Positions 36,631 to 44,728 of a stretch of 46,534 bases of DNA are shown here, in pieces. The DNA comes from Candidatus Scalindua rubra (GTDB taxonomy: Bacteria > Planctomycetota > Brocadiia > Brocadiales > Scalinduaceae). The number at the start of each line of letters is the position of its first letter. Position 1 is the first letter of the stretch. The stretch is from NCBI GenBank assembly GCA_001723765.1, contig MAYW01000018.1:1-46534 (forward strand). Direction: 5' to 3'. Position numbers and translations under genes: made by a program. The notes under the pieces were generated by a model. It did not search any database. It was not told the origin of the DNA and was given only the letters and a program-made list of their open reading frames with translations.

Positions 36631-37935
36631 ATGCTTAGTAGAGTGTTGATTACTGATGATGAAGAACGCATAATACGCAATATAAGAATCATTTTCGATG
36701 AAATGGAAAATATCGAAGTTGTCAAGGCTCAAGACGTAACTTCGATAGTTAATTTCGTTGAGCATGAGAGACTTCATTTAATCATTACTGACCTTAGAGT
36801 GCCCAGAATGGGTAGATTAGAATTTCTAAAGCATATTAAGTCAAGGGATCCAGATCTACCAGTTATTGTTGTAACAGGAGATGATTCCATTGAAACGGCA
36901 GTGGAGGCGATGAAAGAGGGCGCATTCGATTACATTACAAAACCATTTGAAAACGGTACACTTTCAATCGCAGTGGAGAAGGCTCTTATGATGAGATCTC
37001 TGACAATGGAAAATAGATATCTTCGGAAAGAGTTAGAGTCACATTATAATTTTGGGAATATTATTGGCAATTCACCAAAGATATTAGAAGTACTTTTATT
37101 AGCTGGTGATGTTTCTAAAACAGATTCAACTGTGTTTATTTATGGTGAAAGTGGTACAGGCAAAGAGCTGGTGGCAAGAGCCATTCACTTCAATAGTTTG
37201 AGGAAAAGCGGTCCGTTAATTACTATTAACTGTGCCGCATTACCAGAAAATTTATTGGAAAGTGAATTGTTCGGCTATGAAAAGGGTGCTTTTACTGGAG
37301 CAGAGAAAAGTAAAAAAGGTCGTTTTGAGTTGGCTAACGGAGGCACTCTATTTCTCGACGAAATATCGGAAATGAACCCCGCTGTTCAAGCCAAAGTGTT
37401 AAGGGTAGTTGAAGAAAAGGAATTGGAACAGCTTGGAGGGACGGAAACAATAAAAGCAGATGTGAGAATAATATGCGCCAGTAATAAGAATCTCGAAGAG
37501 TATGTTAAAAAAGGTCAGTTTCGGGAAGATTTATACTATCGTATCAATGTGTTTCCCATAAGCATACCTCCTCTTAGGGCAAGACCGGAAGACATCTTGC
37601 ACCTGGCAAGGGCTTTCGTTGAACAATATTCTGCTAAAATGGGCAAATTATCATTGAAAATGTCAAAAAGTGTTGAAAAAATTCTTGTTTCAAGCAAATG
37701 GGAAGGAAATGTAAGAGAATTGAAAAATTGCATGGAAAGAGCGGTGATATTGTGTAAAGGAGACTTGATAACAGAAGAACATCTTCCAGTTGCCTTAGTT
37801 AGAGACTCTATTTCCGGTTATGAGAATGGTAAAGACAAGACGGTTAAGATGATGGACTTTAATTTGCCACCAGAAGGAATATCCATAGATGAATTAGAAA
37901 AACATCTTGTTTTGCAAGCGCTTAAAAAAAAGTAA
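36631..37935 (+). CDS. Sigma-54-dependent response regulator (receiver + AAA+), C-terminus frameshifted
   Basis: NtrC-type activator, 434 residues in this frame. Receiver domain: acidic pair 9-10, phospho-acceptor Asp54 (IITDLRVP), Thr82, Lys104. AAA+ domain: Walker A GESGTGKE (172-179), the sigma-54-contacting GAFTGA (219-224), Walker B FLDEI (241-245). The frame ends LQALKKK; in the next frame the Fis-type DNA-binding helix continues to 38020, so one extra A in an A8 run (37924-37931) splits it. The repaired protein is 462 residues. It sits between the cytochrome genes and hydrazine synthase, and a sigma-54 promoter lies just downstream, so it likely controls hzs expression. Confidence 0.9.
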   Translation: MLSRVLITDDEERIIRNIRIIFDEMENIEVVKAQDVTSIVNFVEHERLHLIITDLRVPRMGRLEFLKHIKSRDPDLPVIVVTGDDSIETAVEAMKEGAFDYITKPFENGTLSIAVEKALMMRSLTMENRYLRKELESHYNFGNIIGNSPKILEVLLLAGDVSKTDSTVFIYGESGTGKELVARAIHFNSLRKSGPLITINCAALPENLLESELFGYEKGAFTGAEKSKKGRFELANGGTLFLDEISEMNPAVQAKVLRVVEEKELEQLGGTETIKADVRIICASNKNLEEYVKKGQFREDLYYRINVFPISIPPLRARPEDILHLARAFVEQYSAKMGKLSLKMSKSVEKILVSSKWEGNVRELKNCMERAVILCKGDLITEEHLPVALVRDSISGYENGKDKTVKMMDFNLPPEGISIDELEKHLVLQALKKK

Positions 37936-38020
37936 AAACAATAAGACTAAGGCTGCTAAATTGCTAGGACTTAGCAGAGGAACCTTTAGATATAGGCTAG
38001 AGAAATACGATAATAATTAA
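37924..38020 (+). pseudogene. Out-of-frame Fis-type DNA-binding domain of the sigma-54 activator
   Basis: After the A8 run (37924-37931) the +1-shifted frame reads SKNNKTKAAKLLGLSRGTF then YRLEKYDNN and stops at 38020. This is a textbook Fis-like HTH C-terminus of NtrC-family regulators. Removing one A joins it to the AAA+ domain (36631-38020 is 3x463+1 bases). Without joining, the activator has no DNA-binding domain. Confidence 0.82.
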
Positions 38021-38207
38021 ATAAATAAATTTATATAAATAAAATTGACATCCATTGCGGTTTTTGATAGATTACTGGCAGTTGTGAGAGGCGCATTGGT
38101 TTCTTTGAGCCAATTATTTGTTTTTATAAGAGTTGTATTTTTAAAAGTTGAAAACCAAGGCTTTCATATTAAAAGGCTTACGCCAAATGTAAGGGTTTAT
38201 AATATTT

Positions 38208-38222
38208 TGGCACATGATATGC
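38208..38222 (+). promoter_or_regulatory. Sigma-54-type promoter upstream of the hzs cluster
   Basis: TTGGCACATGATATGCAT: TGGCAC at 38208-38213 and TGC at 38220-38222, with invariant GG (38209-38210) and GC (38221-38222) separated by exactly 10 bases. Transcription would start near 38234, ahead of the first Cys-rich gene. It is the only intergenic match I noticed and directly follows a sigma-54 activator gene. A weaker sigma-70-like pair (TTGACA 38045, TAGATT 38068) lies further upstream. Confidence 0.65.
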
Positions 38223-38281
38223 ATTAAATAATAAAGTTACGCGTTATTTTGTAGTAGAATTAAATGAAAGGGGGTGAAGAG

Positions 38282-38893
38282 TTGAATACGTTGAGAGGAA
38301 GCTTTGGTAAGGCGTTGTATGTGTGTGCCTTTTTGTGCATAATTTCGTTTGTAAGTAGTCAATTAAATTATGCCATAGCGGCAGAGGGAGATCCTTGCCC
38401 GAAGAGACAGAATGAACATTTGTATTGGTGTACAGCATGTGAGGAGATTTTCACATGGAATGAATGTGGTAACTTGAAATACATCTGGGAATTCAAGGGA
38501 GAAGTGCATAGTGGAGAAGTTGCTAAGCATAAAGTTGTACCGTCTTGGGCATGTTTGAGGACTGAGTATCACTGCATACGTGATGGAAAAAAATGGTCCT
38601 CAAATCCGGATGGTATTTTTTGTGAAGGATCTAAGAAATGTTTGCCTTATAATATAGGTGCATGCGAAATTTGTAATGATGACCTGGCACCCAAAAAAAG
38701 CAGAGCAAAGCTTAACTTCGGGTGTACAAAATGTGGCAAGGAGTTTGACGAACCGGGAGTAGGGCATGAGATTGATCGTAAGAAGGAATATGCGGAGCAT
38801 TTAATAAGTTTTGGTAATTGTAAGGACTGTGGAGAGCCGCTTGACTCCGTTTGCAAGCAGTCTGGCACATGCCCACATGTTCCAGATTTTTAA
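38282..38893 (+). CDS. Exported Cys-rich protein, paralogue 1
   Basis: About 203 residues if TTG 38282 is used, which sits correctly behind AGGGGGTGA; ATG 38264 would overlap that ribosome site. A signal-like segment (ALYVCAFLCIISFVSS) precedes a domain with many paired cysteines (WCTAC, CEIC, CTKC, CKDC and a terminal SGTCPH) but no CXXCH haem motif. Homologous to the next gene along its full length. The pairs suggest zinc or disulfide knuckles. Function unknown; its place between the activator and hydrazine synthase, behind the sigma-54 promoter, suggests a role in hydrazine synthase assembly or electron supply. Confidence 0.75.
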   Translation: MNTLRGSFGKALYVCAFLCIISFVSSQLNYAIAAEGDPCPKRQNEHLYWCTACEEIFTWNECGNLKYIWEFKGEVHSGEVAKHKVVPSWACLRTEYHCIRDGKKWSSNPDGIFCEGSKKCLPYNIGACEICNDDLAPKKSRAKLNFGCTKCGKEFDEPGVGHEIDRKKEYAEHLISFGNCKDCGEPLDSVCKQSGTCPHVPDF

Positions 38894-38940
38894 CGATGTT
38901 ACAATTTTGTAATATTATATTTTGGAGCCGGGGTGGAAAA

Positions 38941-39537
38941 TTGAGTAGCACAAAGAGATTTGCTGACAAAGTTTTATATGTTTGTACCTTTTTCTTTATA
39001 ATATATTTCTTTACAAACTATACTAATTACGCCGTTGGGAGAGAAGGTCAAAATTGTCCAAAGAAGAAGATTCAGTCGCAGTTCTGGTGTGAGACATGTA
39101 AAGAGATAAGAGAATTTAAAGATTGTGACACCGCTGATTATATATGGGATTATGAAAAGTATAAAGCAGGGTCAGAGGAATATGCTGATACAAAGGCACA
39201 TCAGGACCTGCCGGAGGCATGGGGATGTCAGAGAATCGCATATAGTTGCATAAACAAGGATTGTGCAGACTATGGAAAATGTATACCACATCCGGGCATT
39301 TGTGAGACATGTATGGACGACATTACCAGCGAGAAAGTCTGGTCAAAGATCGATTTTAAATGTACGGGTTGTGGCAAGGTGCATAATGATCCCGGCACAG
39401 GACATAAGCTTAATGAGAGAATAGAATATTTACCAACATTGCTGGGTCAAGAAGCTGGTAAATGTGAGGAGTGTGGGAAACCATTAGAAACGGTTTGTCG
39501 GAAGTCAGGCACATGCCCCCATATTCCTAGCTTTTAA
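38941..39537 (+). CDS. Exported Cys-rich protein, paralogue 2
   Basis: About 198 residues from TTG 38941, which has a GGGGTGG site; longer starts in this frame overlap the previous gene and lack a site. Signal-like segment (VLYVCTFFFIIYFFT), then the same cysteine pattern as paralogue 1: WCETC, CETC, CTGC, CEEC and SGTCPHIPSF. A tandem duplication directly before hzsC. Cofactor and function are unknown. Confidence 0.75.
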   Translation: MSSTKRFADKVLYVCTFFFIIYFFTNYTNYAVGREGQNCPKKKIQSQFWCETCKEIREFKDCDTADYIWDYEKYKAGSEEYADTKAHQDLPEAWGCQRIAYSCINKDCADYGKCIPHPGICETCMDDITSEKVWSKIDFKCTGCGKVHNDPGTGHKLNERIEYLPTLLGQEAGKCEECGKPLETVCRKSGTCPHIPSF

Positions 39538-39573
39538 TTTTCTATATTAATTAATTTCTTTCGGAGGTGAAGA

Positions 39574-40710
39574 ATGAAGAAAAAGGCTTGGTTATTGGGT
39601 TTCTTGGGTGCGGGGTTGATAAGCTTGTCATTGGCTCAAAGCGCCGGTGCAGGCTTCATACAGGGTACAAGGGTAAGAACAGATAGTCCTTCCCCATTTC
39701 ACGTCACAGTATCACCAGATGGTGGTACGTTAGTTGTAACAAACCAATCAGGTCATAGTATTACTATCATAGATGCAAGATCAAGGAAGGTAACAGGCGA
39801 GGTGGCTGTGCAGGTGCAGCCTGAGGCTTCAGTAGTATCACAGGACGGTCGTACAGCATATGTGTGTAATGCTGAGAGCGACAGCGTATCCGTAGTAGAT
39901 TTGAATAACAAGTCCGTAGTTAAGACAATAAAAGTAGGCGACTGGCCATGTAATATTAAGTTGTCAAAGGATGGTTCAAGGGCTTATGTGGCATGTTCTG
40001 GTAACATGTGGAACTCCGTTGATATCATTGATACGGGAATGAATAGCAAAATCGGTGAGATTCGAACAGCAAATTATGGTCCTAGGGATATTGCTATTTC
40101 GCCTGATGGGAAAAAAGGCGCTATAATTTGCGATACAGTTGGCAGTATTAACAGAACAGTAGATTTCGTTGATCTTGAATCGGGAAGGATTACCGAGACC
40201 AGGGTAATAGCTGGGAGTGCTAACTTAAGAGGCATCGAGTATACACCTGATGGGGCTTTTGTTCTTGTTACAATGGAACAGCCAAAGAATTGGTTACCTG
40301 TTTGTGAGGCTGAAAACGCTCAGATTTTTTCAAACAACCTTGCTGTATTAGAGACTAAACCTGGTGGAAAGGTTGCTTGTATGCCTCTGGATGAGCATAA
40401 CGATTACGATGGTAATCCATACGGCTTAGCAGTCGATCCAGAAGGCAAATATGTTTATATTGGTATTAGGAGTATGCATAGGGTAACTATTCTTGATCTG
40501 CCAAAGTTGACGGATATCGTTATTTCTAGCACTCAAGAAGAGTTGGATGATATAAAGAATGACTTGACACTTATGGTTGACTACTTGGTTCAGAGAGTGA
40601 ATGTAGGTTTAGGTCCAAGTTCTGTTGCTCTATCACCAGATGGTAAAACTCTCTACGCTGCAAACTATTTTTCAAACAACGTATCAGTCATTCAAACTCC
40701 GGCTCGTTAA
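39574..40710 (+). CDS. hzsC: Hydrazine synthase beta-propeller subunit
   Basis: Subunit of the anammox enzyme that makes hydrazine from NO and ammonium. 378 residues: signal peptide (about 1-26, ending QSAGA), then a seven-bladed YVTN-type propeller with repeats such as SPDGGTLVVTNQSGHSITIID, DGRTAYVCNAESDSVSVVDL and SPDGKTLYAANYFSNNVSVIQ. No haem motif. Matches the Kuenenia beta subunit (kuste2859-like) in architecture and gene order. Strong ribosome site CGGAGGTGA. Separate from hzsB, unlike the fusion known in Scalindua. Confidence 0.93.
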   Translation: MKKKAWLLGFLGAGLISLSLAQSAGAGFIQGTRVRTDSPSPFHVTVSPDGGTLVVTNQSGHSITIIDARSRKVTGEVAVQVQPEASVVSQDGRTAYVCNAESDSVSVVDLNNKSVVKTIKVGDWPCNIKLSKDGSRAYVACSGNMWNSVDIIDTGMNSKIGEIRTANYGPRDIAISPDGKKGAIICDTVGSINRTVDFVDLESGRITETRVIAGSANLRGIEYTPDGAFVLVTMEQPKNWLPVCEAENAQIFSNNLAVLETKPGGKVACMPLDEHNDYDGNPYGLAVDPEGKYVYIGIRSMHRVTILDLPKLTDIVISSTQEELDDIKNDLTLMVDYLVQRVNVGLGPSSVALSPDGKTLYAANYFSNNVSVIQTPAR

Positions 40711-40783
40711 TAATACGTGTGATAGTGTAAGCGTTGAAAATTAAGTAAATTTTTTATAATATTTTTTTTGAAGGAGGTATGCA

Positions 40784-41809
40784 ATGAAGAAGTTGTTAAC
40801 ATTGGGCTTGATTGCTGCTTTGTGCCTGGTTGGTGTTTCTGCGCCGGTGAATATGGCAGGTGCAGGAGAGGCTCAAGTAATAGCAACAATCCAGACAGGA
40901 CCAGAATGGGAACCGCTTGAAAGAGGAGAGCCTTTGACAGTACCTGAGGTACATTACAGGGTAAAACACTCTCCATACAAGAGCGAATTGGTTAGATATG
41001 GACAGTTCCAGTTTAATGAAGCATCATGGACACTGCAGGGTGAGTATTCATGTGCAAGCTGCCATTATGAAAGAGGTCAGACTACAGGCCTGATCTGGGA
41101 TCTTGGAGATGAAGGATGGGGCAGCTGGAAGAACACAAAGTATATCCGTGGCGGAAGATATCTTCCTCCATTCAGGCATGAAGGATTCACAGGTCATCCT
41201 GATGAGATCGTAGGGGCAACATCTTCAATTGACAGGGTATGCGGACGTGACCCTGGATTTGTATTCAGAAGTGAGAATTTCTCACCTGAGAGATTAGAGG
41301 CTTTGATTGCTTACATCAGGTCTTTGGAATTCACTGGAAGTCCTTTCAGGAATGAAGACGGTTCATTGACAGATGCTCAGAAGAGAGGTTGGAAGGTATT
41401 TAGCGATCCGGCGGTTGGATGTATGGAGTGCCATCCTGGCGATCCAAAAAACCCAAGAGCGTTGTTTAGTGATGCACAGACACACGACGTTGGAACAGGC
41501 CGCGTTGGTAAAGACGGATTCAGGACGACACCCGGCGCAGTATTTAACACGGCGGCTTTGGAAGCAGGTGTAGATCCTTATGGAGAAGAATACAATGTGC
41601 CAATTATAGGTTTGGACCTTGTGAAGGAATTTGATACACCTACATTGAGAGACATATATGCATCAGGCACATATTTCCATGATGGCAGTGCAACTACGTT
41701 GTTGTCAACAATAGATAATACAACAACGACAAAGGATATGCATGGTGTTACATCACATTTGACGAATCAACAGTTACAGGATCTTGTTGAGTTTATGAAG
41801 GCTTTATAA
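40784..41809 (+). CDS. hzsB: Hydrazine synthase di-haem subunit
   Basis: Di-haem, cytochrome c peroxidase/MauG-like subunit of 341 residues, thought to reduce NO to hydroxylamine in the first half-reaction. Signal peptide about 1-27; haem sites CASCH (90-94) and CMECH (213-217). A lone Cys153 (RVCGRDPG) is a candidate for the extra haem-linking cysteine reported in the Kuenenia gamma subunit. C-terminal FDTPTLRDIYASGTYFHDGS is typical of the MauG/CcpA fold. AAGGAGG site 6 bases before ATG; 73 bases after hzsC. Confidence 0.93.
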   Translation: MKKLLTLGLIAALCLVGVSAPVNMAGAGEAQVIATIQTGPEWEPLERGEPLTVPEVHYRVKHSPYKSELVRYGQFQFNEASWTLQGEYSCASCHYERGQTTGLIWDLGDEGWGSWKNTKYIRGGRYLPPFRHEGFTGHPDEIVGATSSIDRVCGRDPGFVFRSENFSPERLEALIAYIRSLEFTGSPFRNEDGSLTDAQKRGWKVFSDPAVGCMECHPGDPKNPRALFSDAQTHDVGTGRVGKDGFRTTPGAVFNTAALEAGVDPYGEEYNVPIIGLDLVKEFDTPTLRDIYASGTYFHDGSATTLLSTIDNTTTTKDMHGVTSHLTNQQLQDLVEFMKAL

Positions 41810-41818
41810 AATTTTTTA

Positions 41819-41858
41819 TAGAGAAATAGTCTCTCCTTAATGGGAGGCTATTCTCTAT
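41819..41858 (+). other. Hairpin between hzsB and hzsA
   Basis: TAGAGAAATAGTCTCTCC pairs with GGGAGGCTATTCTCTA, with a bulge and a short loop, starting 10 bases after the hzsB stop. No T-run follows, so it may be an mRNA processing or partial-termination element rather than a full terminator. Confidence 0.6.
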
Positions 41859-41933
41859 AAATTATAATGTTAGTTTTGTCTCACTTTAACTTATTTTAGC
41901 ATATTTTAGCAAAGGAAAGGAGTAAACCAACTT

Positions 41934-44348
41934 ATGAAAAAAGGATTTATAAAGTCAATGGCTCTAGTTGGTGTTGTGGCAATATGGGGGCTTTTTGGTA
42001 GTAATTGTCAGGCACAGGTCATGACTGGTGGCCATAAGCCTGGTAAGGCTATATGGGGTGACTATTGGGGAATGGCAATAGAAGCTCAAGGAAACGTTGA
42101 ATCTGTCGTGTTTACCCAATCAAAACCAACATTAGCAGGCGACCCATATCACCAATACCCAAACTACGTTTCTAATGACAGTAGAATCGTATCTTATAAT
42201 ACAAAAACAAGAAGCTTAAAAGTGCTGACTAAGGATTTCCAGAGCGCTTATGATCCTTGCCTTTACTGGGATTGTACAAAGATTGCATTTGCGGGTGTTC
42301 ACAAAAACGGTGGTGGCAGTCAGTTATGGGAGATGAATATTGATGGTTCAAACTTAAGACAGTTGACTGATGCGCCTGGTACATTCAGGAGTCCTCTCTA
42401 CTATGCTGCCGGCGCTATTGAGAAAGGTAAAGGTAGGGTAATCTCAAGAGACAGATACTTCGAAGGTGATTGGAGAGTACGTGGTGAGGTTGAAAAGATG
42501 GGTTTCCTGATGTGTATTTATTCTCCAGAGGGTTCAATAGATGAATTTGGCAGACCATTCGCTTTTGACGTATACAGGCTTGATCCGCAGGGTGGAAAGT
42601 CAATGGATCGTATCGCTGGTCATGTATTAGTAGGTATTGATATGCCAAATGTTAACACTGTTATTGACCAGATCACTTACAATGTAAGTTCAAATTTTGA
42701 TCCTGCACTGACTCGTGATGGAAACATCTTGTACAGCAGTACACAGGCAAATGGTACTCATAATAATTCTAAAGGTAGCATATGCCTGCTAGTTAACAAC
42801 TGGACTGGCGCTTACCCAAGACACATCTATGGTAATGAGACCAGTGAGCAGCCTGATACTCCAAAGATTCAGGCGAAAGAGAGTTCAGACGGCTATATAT
42901 ATTACATTGAGGCTCTGGACAGGAATTCTGGTATAGGTAATCTTGCAAGAGTAAGCTGGACAACTCCTCATTCGAAGACACAGTCCAGACTGACCAATGA
43001 TGGAAGGCTCTATAGAAGTCCGCATCCAGTGCCGGATGGCCGTTTAATGGTTTCTTCTGCTGAAAGACGTGATTTCGGGATTTATTGGTTTGACAAAGCT
43101 AATGGCACAGTTGGAAATCTAGTATATGACGATCCAGAGTGGAATGATCATCAGCCAGAGCCTGTATATTCACGTTACAAGCCAAGATGGATAAATGCAT
43201 TTACAGCAGGAAATGACTTTGGTGTTACAACCGTGACCTATCAGCCGTTTGACCAGGTTAAGGTTGAGGGATATCCTCACTCATGGAGTACAACAATATG
43301 CTTTGATACTACTTTGACCAATCTTCCAATCGGACCATATCCTCACCAGAGAGCAAAGGTAATGGAGCATGGTGATATTAAGGCTATCAGGGTACTTAAT
43401 GCAATAGAGACTAAAGAGCCGGATTCCAGCAGGTATTTACAGGGTGCTGGTAGCCATCTTCTTGGTGGTGCGAAATCAAGCTCAAACTCAGGTACTTCTT
43501 TCTCACAAAGACGTATGTTCGGTTACCAGTATGTTGAGGATGATGGTTCTGTCGTAAGCTCACATCCGGGTGATGAGCCTTACTGCACACAGATTCTGGA
43601 TGACAGAGGAATGGCAGTACAGACTCAACTGGCCTGGGCTTATGTAAGACCTTATGGCGGCAGGATTTGTACAGGCTGTCACTGGGGTTCTTATGACAAG
43701 AAAGGTTATCTCAATCTTCATACAAAAGCGCTTTATAACTGGTGGTACAGTGATTTGAGCCATTACGATTCTCCGTTCATGCATGAACATATAAAACTTG
43801 ACAAAAAAGGGAAATATGCCGGAGTAAAACACGGTGATAGCGTTATGGTTCCTTCTGACGTTTATTATGGTGGTCCTTCTGGAACAACCTCAGCTACAGT
43901 TGAAGGTCTTTACATGGACAAGCTGAGAACAGTTGATTTCAGAAGAGACATACAGCCCATAATAGACGAAAAATGTGCTTCATGTCATGGTGCGACTCAG
44001 GCGCCTAATCTGAGTGGCAGTACAAAGCTGGTATCTGTAAAAGGCGTTGCAGCCTTTAGCAAAGCATATAATAGCTTACTAGCACCTCAGAGAGGTAGGG
44101 ATACGAATATTGGCGGACGATATGTAAACCCAAGTGCAGCAATAAACAGTCTGCTTATCTGGCGTCTATATGAAGAAGAATTGTCACAGTTTGCACCAAG
44201 GGCTAATCCTATTCCATTAGAAGGAAGGGTTATGCACAATAAGTTTTTGACAAATCAAGAAAGGTTCTTGTTCGTTGAGTGGGTAGATTTGGGTGCGCAA
44301 TGGGACAACATACAGGGTCCAGACCCTTACCCGGGATATCGTAGATAA
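41934..44348 (+). CDS. hzsA: Hydrazine synthase catalytic subunit
   Basis: Large di-haem subunit of 804 residues that condenses hydroxylamine and ammonia to hydrazine. Signal peptide (about 1-27), a six-bladed-propeller-like middle (LWEMNIDGSNLRQLT, DPALTRDGNILYSST), then haem site CTGCH (579-583) and C-terminal CASCH (681-685). Tyr587, four residues after His583, matches the reported arrangement in Kuenenia, where Tyr591 ligates the active-site haem and the motif His binds zinc. Preceded by a hairpin and an AAAGGAG site, followed by a strong terminator. Confidence 0.95.
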   Translation: MKKGFIKSMALVGVVAIWGLFGSNCQAQVMTGGHKPGKAIWGDYWGMAIEAQGNVESVVFTQSKPTLAGDPYHQYPNYVSNDSRIVSYNTKTRSLKVLTKDFQSAYDPCLYWDCTKIAFAGVHKNGGGSQLWEMNIDGSNLRQLTDAPGTFRSPLYYAAGAIEKGKGRVISRDRYFEGDWRVRGEVEKMGFLMCIYSPEGSIDEFGRPFAFDVYRLDPQGGKSMDRIAGHVLVGIDMPNVNTVIDQITYNVSSNFDPALTRDGNILYSSTQANGTHNNSKGSICLLVNNWTGAYPRHIYGNETSEQPDTPKIQAKESSDGYIYYIEALDRNSGIGNLARVSWTTPHSKTQSRLTNDGRLYRSPHPVPDGRLMVSSAERRDFGIYWFDKANGTVGNLVYDDPEWNDHQPEPVYSRYKPRWINAFTAGNDFGVTTVTYQPFDQVKVEGYPHSWSTTICFDTTLTNLPIGPYPHQRAKVMEHGDIKAIRVLNAIETKEPDSSRYLQGAGSHLLGGAKSSSNSGTSFSQRRMFGYQYVEDDGSVVSSHPGDEPYCTQILDDRGMAVQTQLAWAYVRPYGGRICTGCHWGSYDKKGYLNLHTKALYNWWYSDLSHYDSPFMHEHIKLDKKGKYAGVKHGDSVMVPSDVYYGGPSGTTSATVEGLYMDKLRTVDFRRDIQPIIDEKCASCHGATQAPNLSGSTKLVSVKGVAAFSKAYNSLLAPQRGRDTNIGGRYVNPSAAINSLLIWRLYEEELSQFAPRANPIPLEGRVMHNKFLTNQERFLFVEWVDLGAQWDNIQGPDPYPGYRR

Positions 44349-44395
44349 GAATCAAACTTAGATTCTTGGTGCTCTGTTGAGCATGTTTTAACAAG

Positions 44396-44442
44396 AAGCT
44401 GGTATAGTAAGGGGTTTAAAAACTATGCCAGCTTTTTTTTTT
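44396..44442 (+). terminator. Rho-independent terminator of hzsA
   Basis: Stem AAGCTGGTATAGT (44396-44408) / ACTATGCCAGCTT with one G-T pair, followed directly by ten T. This separates hzsA from the octahaem gene. Confidence 0.88.
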
Positions 44443-44464
44443 AACATATATTCCAAAATCCTTA

Positions 44465-44492
44465 TTGACAAGTAGATGCTTTTAAGTATAAT
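44465..44492 (+). promoter_or_regulatory. Sigma-70 promoter of the octahaem gene
   Basis: TTGACA (44465-44470), 16-base spacer, TATAAT (44487-44492): both hexamers are perfect consensus. Transcription would start near 44499, leaving a leader of about 230 bases before the gene. Confidence 0.75.
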
Positions 44493-44510
44493 GCAACCTC
44501 TAAAGCGAAG

Positions 44511-44566
44511 GGAGGTGATGTAAATATTTAATGATAATATATTGCTACATAGGTGCTTACAAATAA
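44511..44566 (+). promoter_or_regulatory. Leader with strong ribosome-binding site and 11-codon ORF
   Basis: GGAGGTGAT (44511-44519) is an almost full complement of the 16S rRNA 3' end but precedes no long gene. The nearest ORF is ATG 44531-44566, MIIYCYIGAYK, 11 bases downstream. Possibly a regulatory leader of the octahaem mRNA, or a ribosome standby/stabilising site. The rest of the leader (44567-44728) is AT-rich with no other feature seen. Confidence 0.4.
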
Positions 44567-44728
44567 ATAATCAATAACTTGTGGGTTGAAAGAATTAAGT
44601 GTGAAGGTTGTAACATTTTTTAAAAAGTATAATGTAAATTTTTACATCTTTAGTTGTGAGTTGGTGGTAGTTATTACAAGTTGTTGGTTTAGTCACGTTT
44701 AGACAAAAAAGAAAGGAGAAAAAAAAGA

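Noticed and set aside
38045..38227. 60-residue plus ORF between the activator and the Cys-rich genes
   Set aside because: Starts with TTG inside a possible -35 box, has no ribosome site and covers the sigma-54 promoter.
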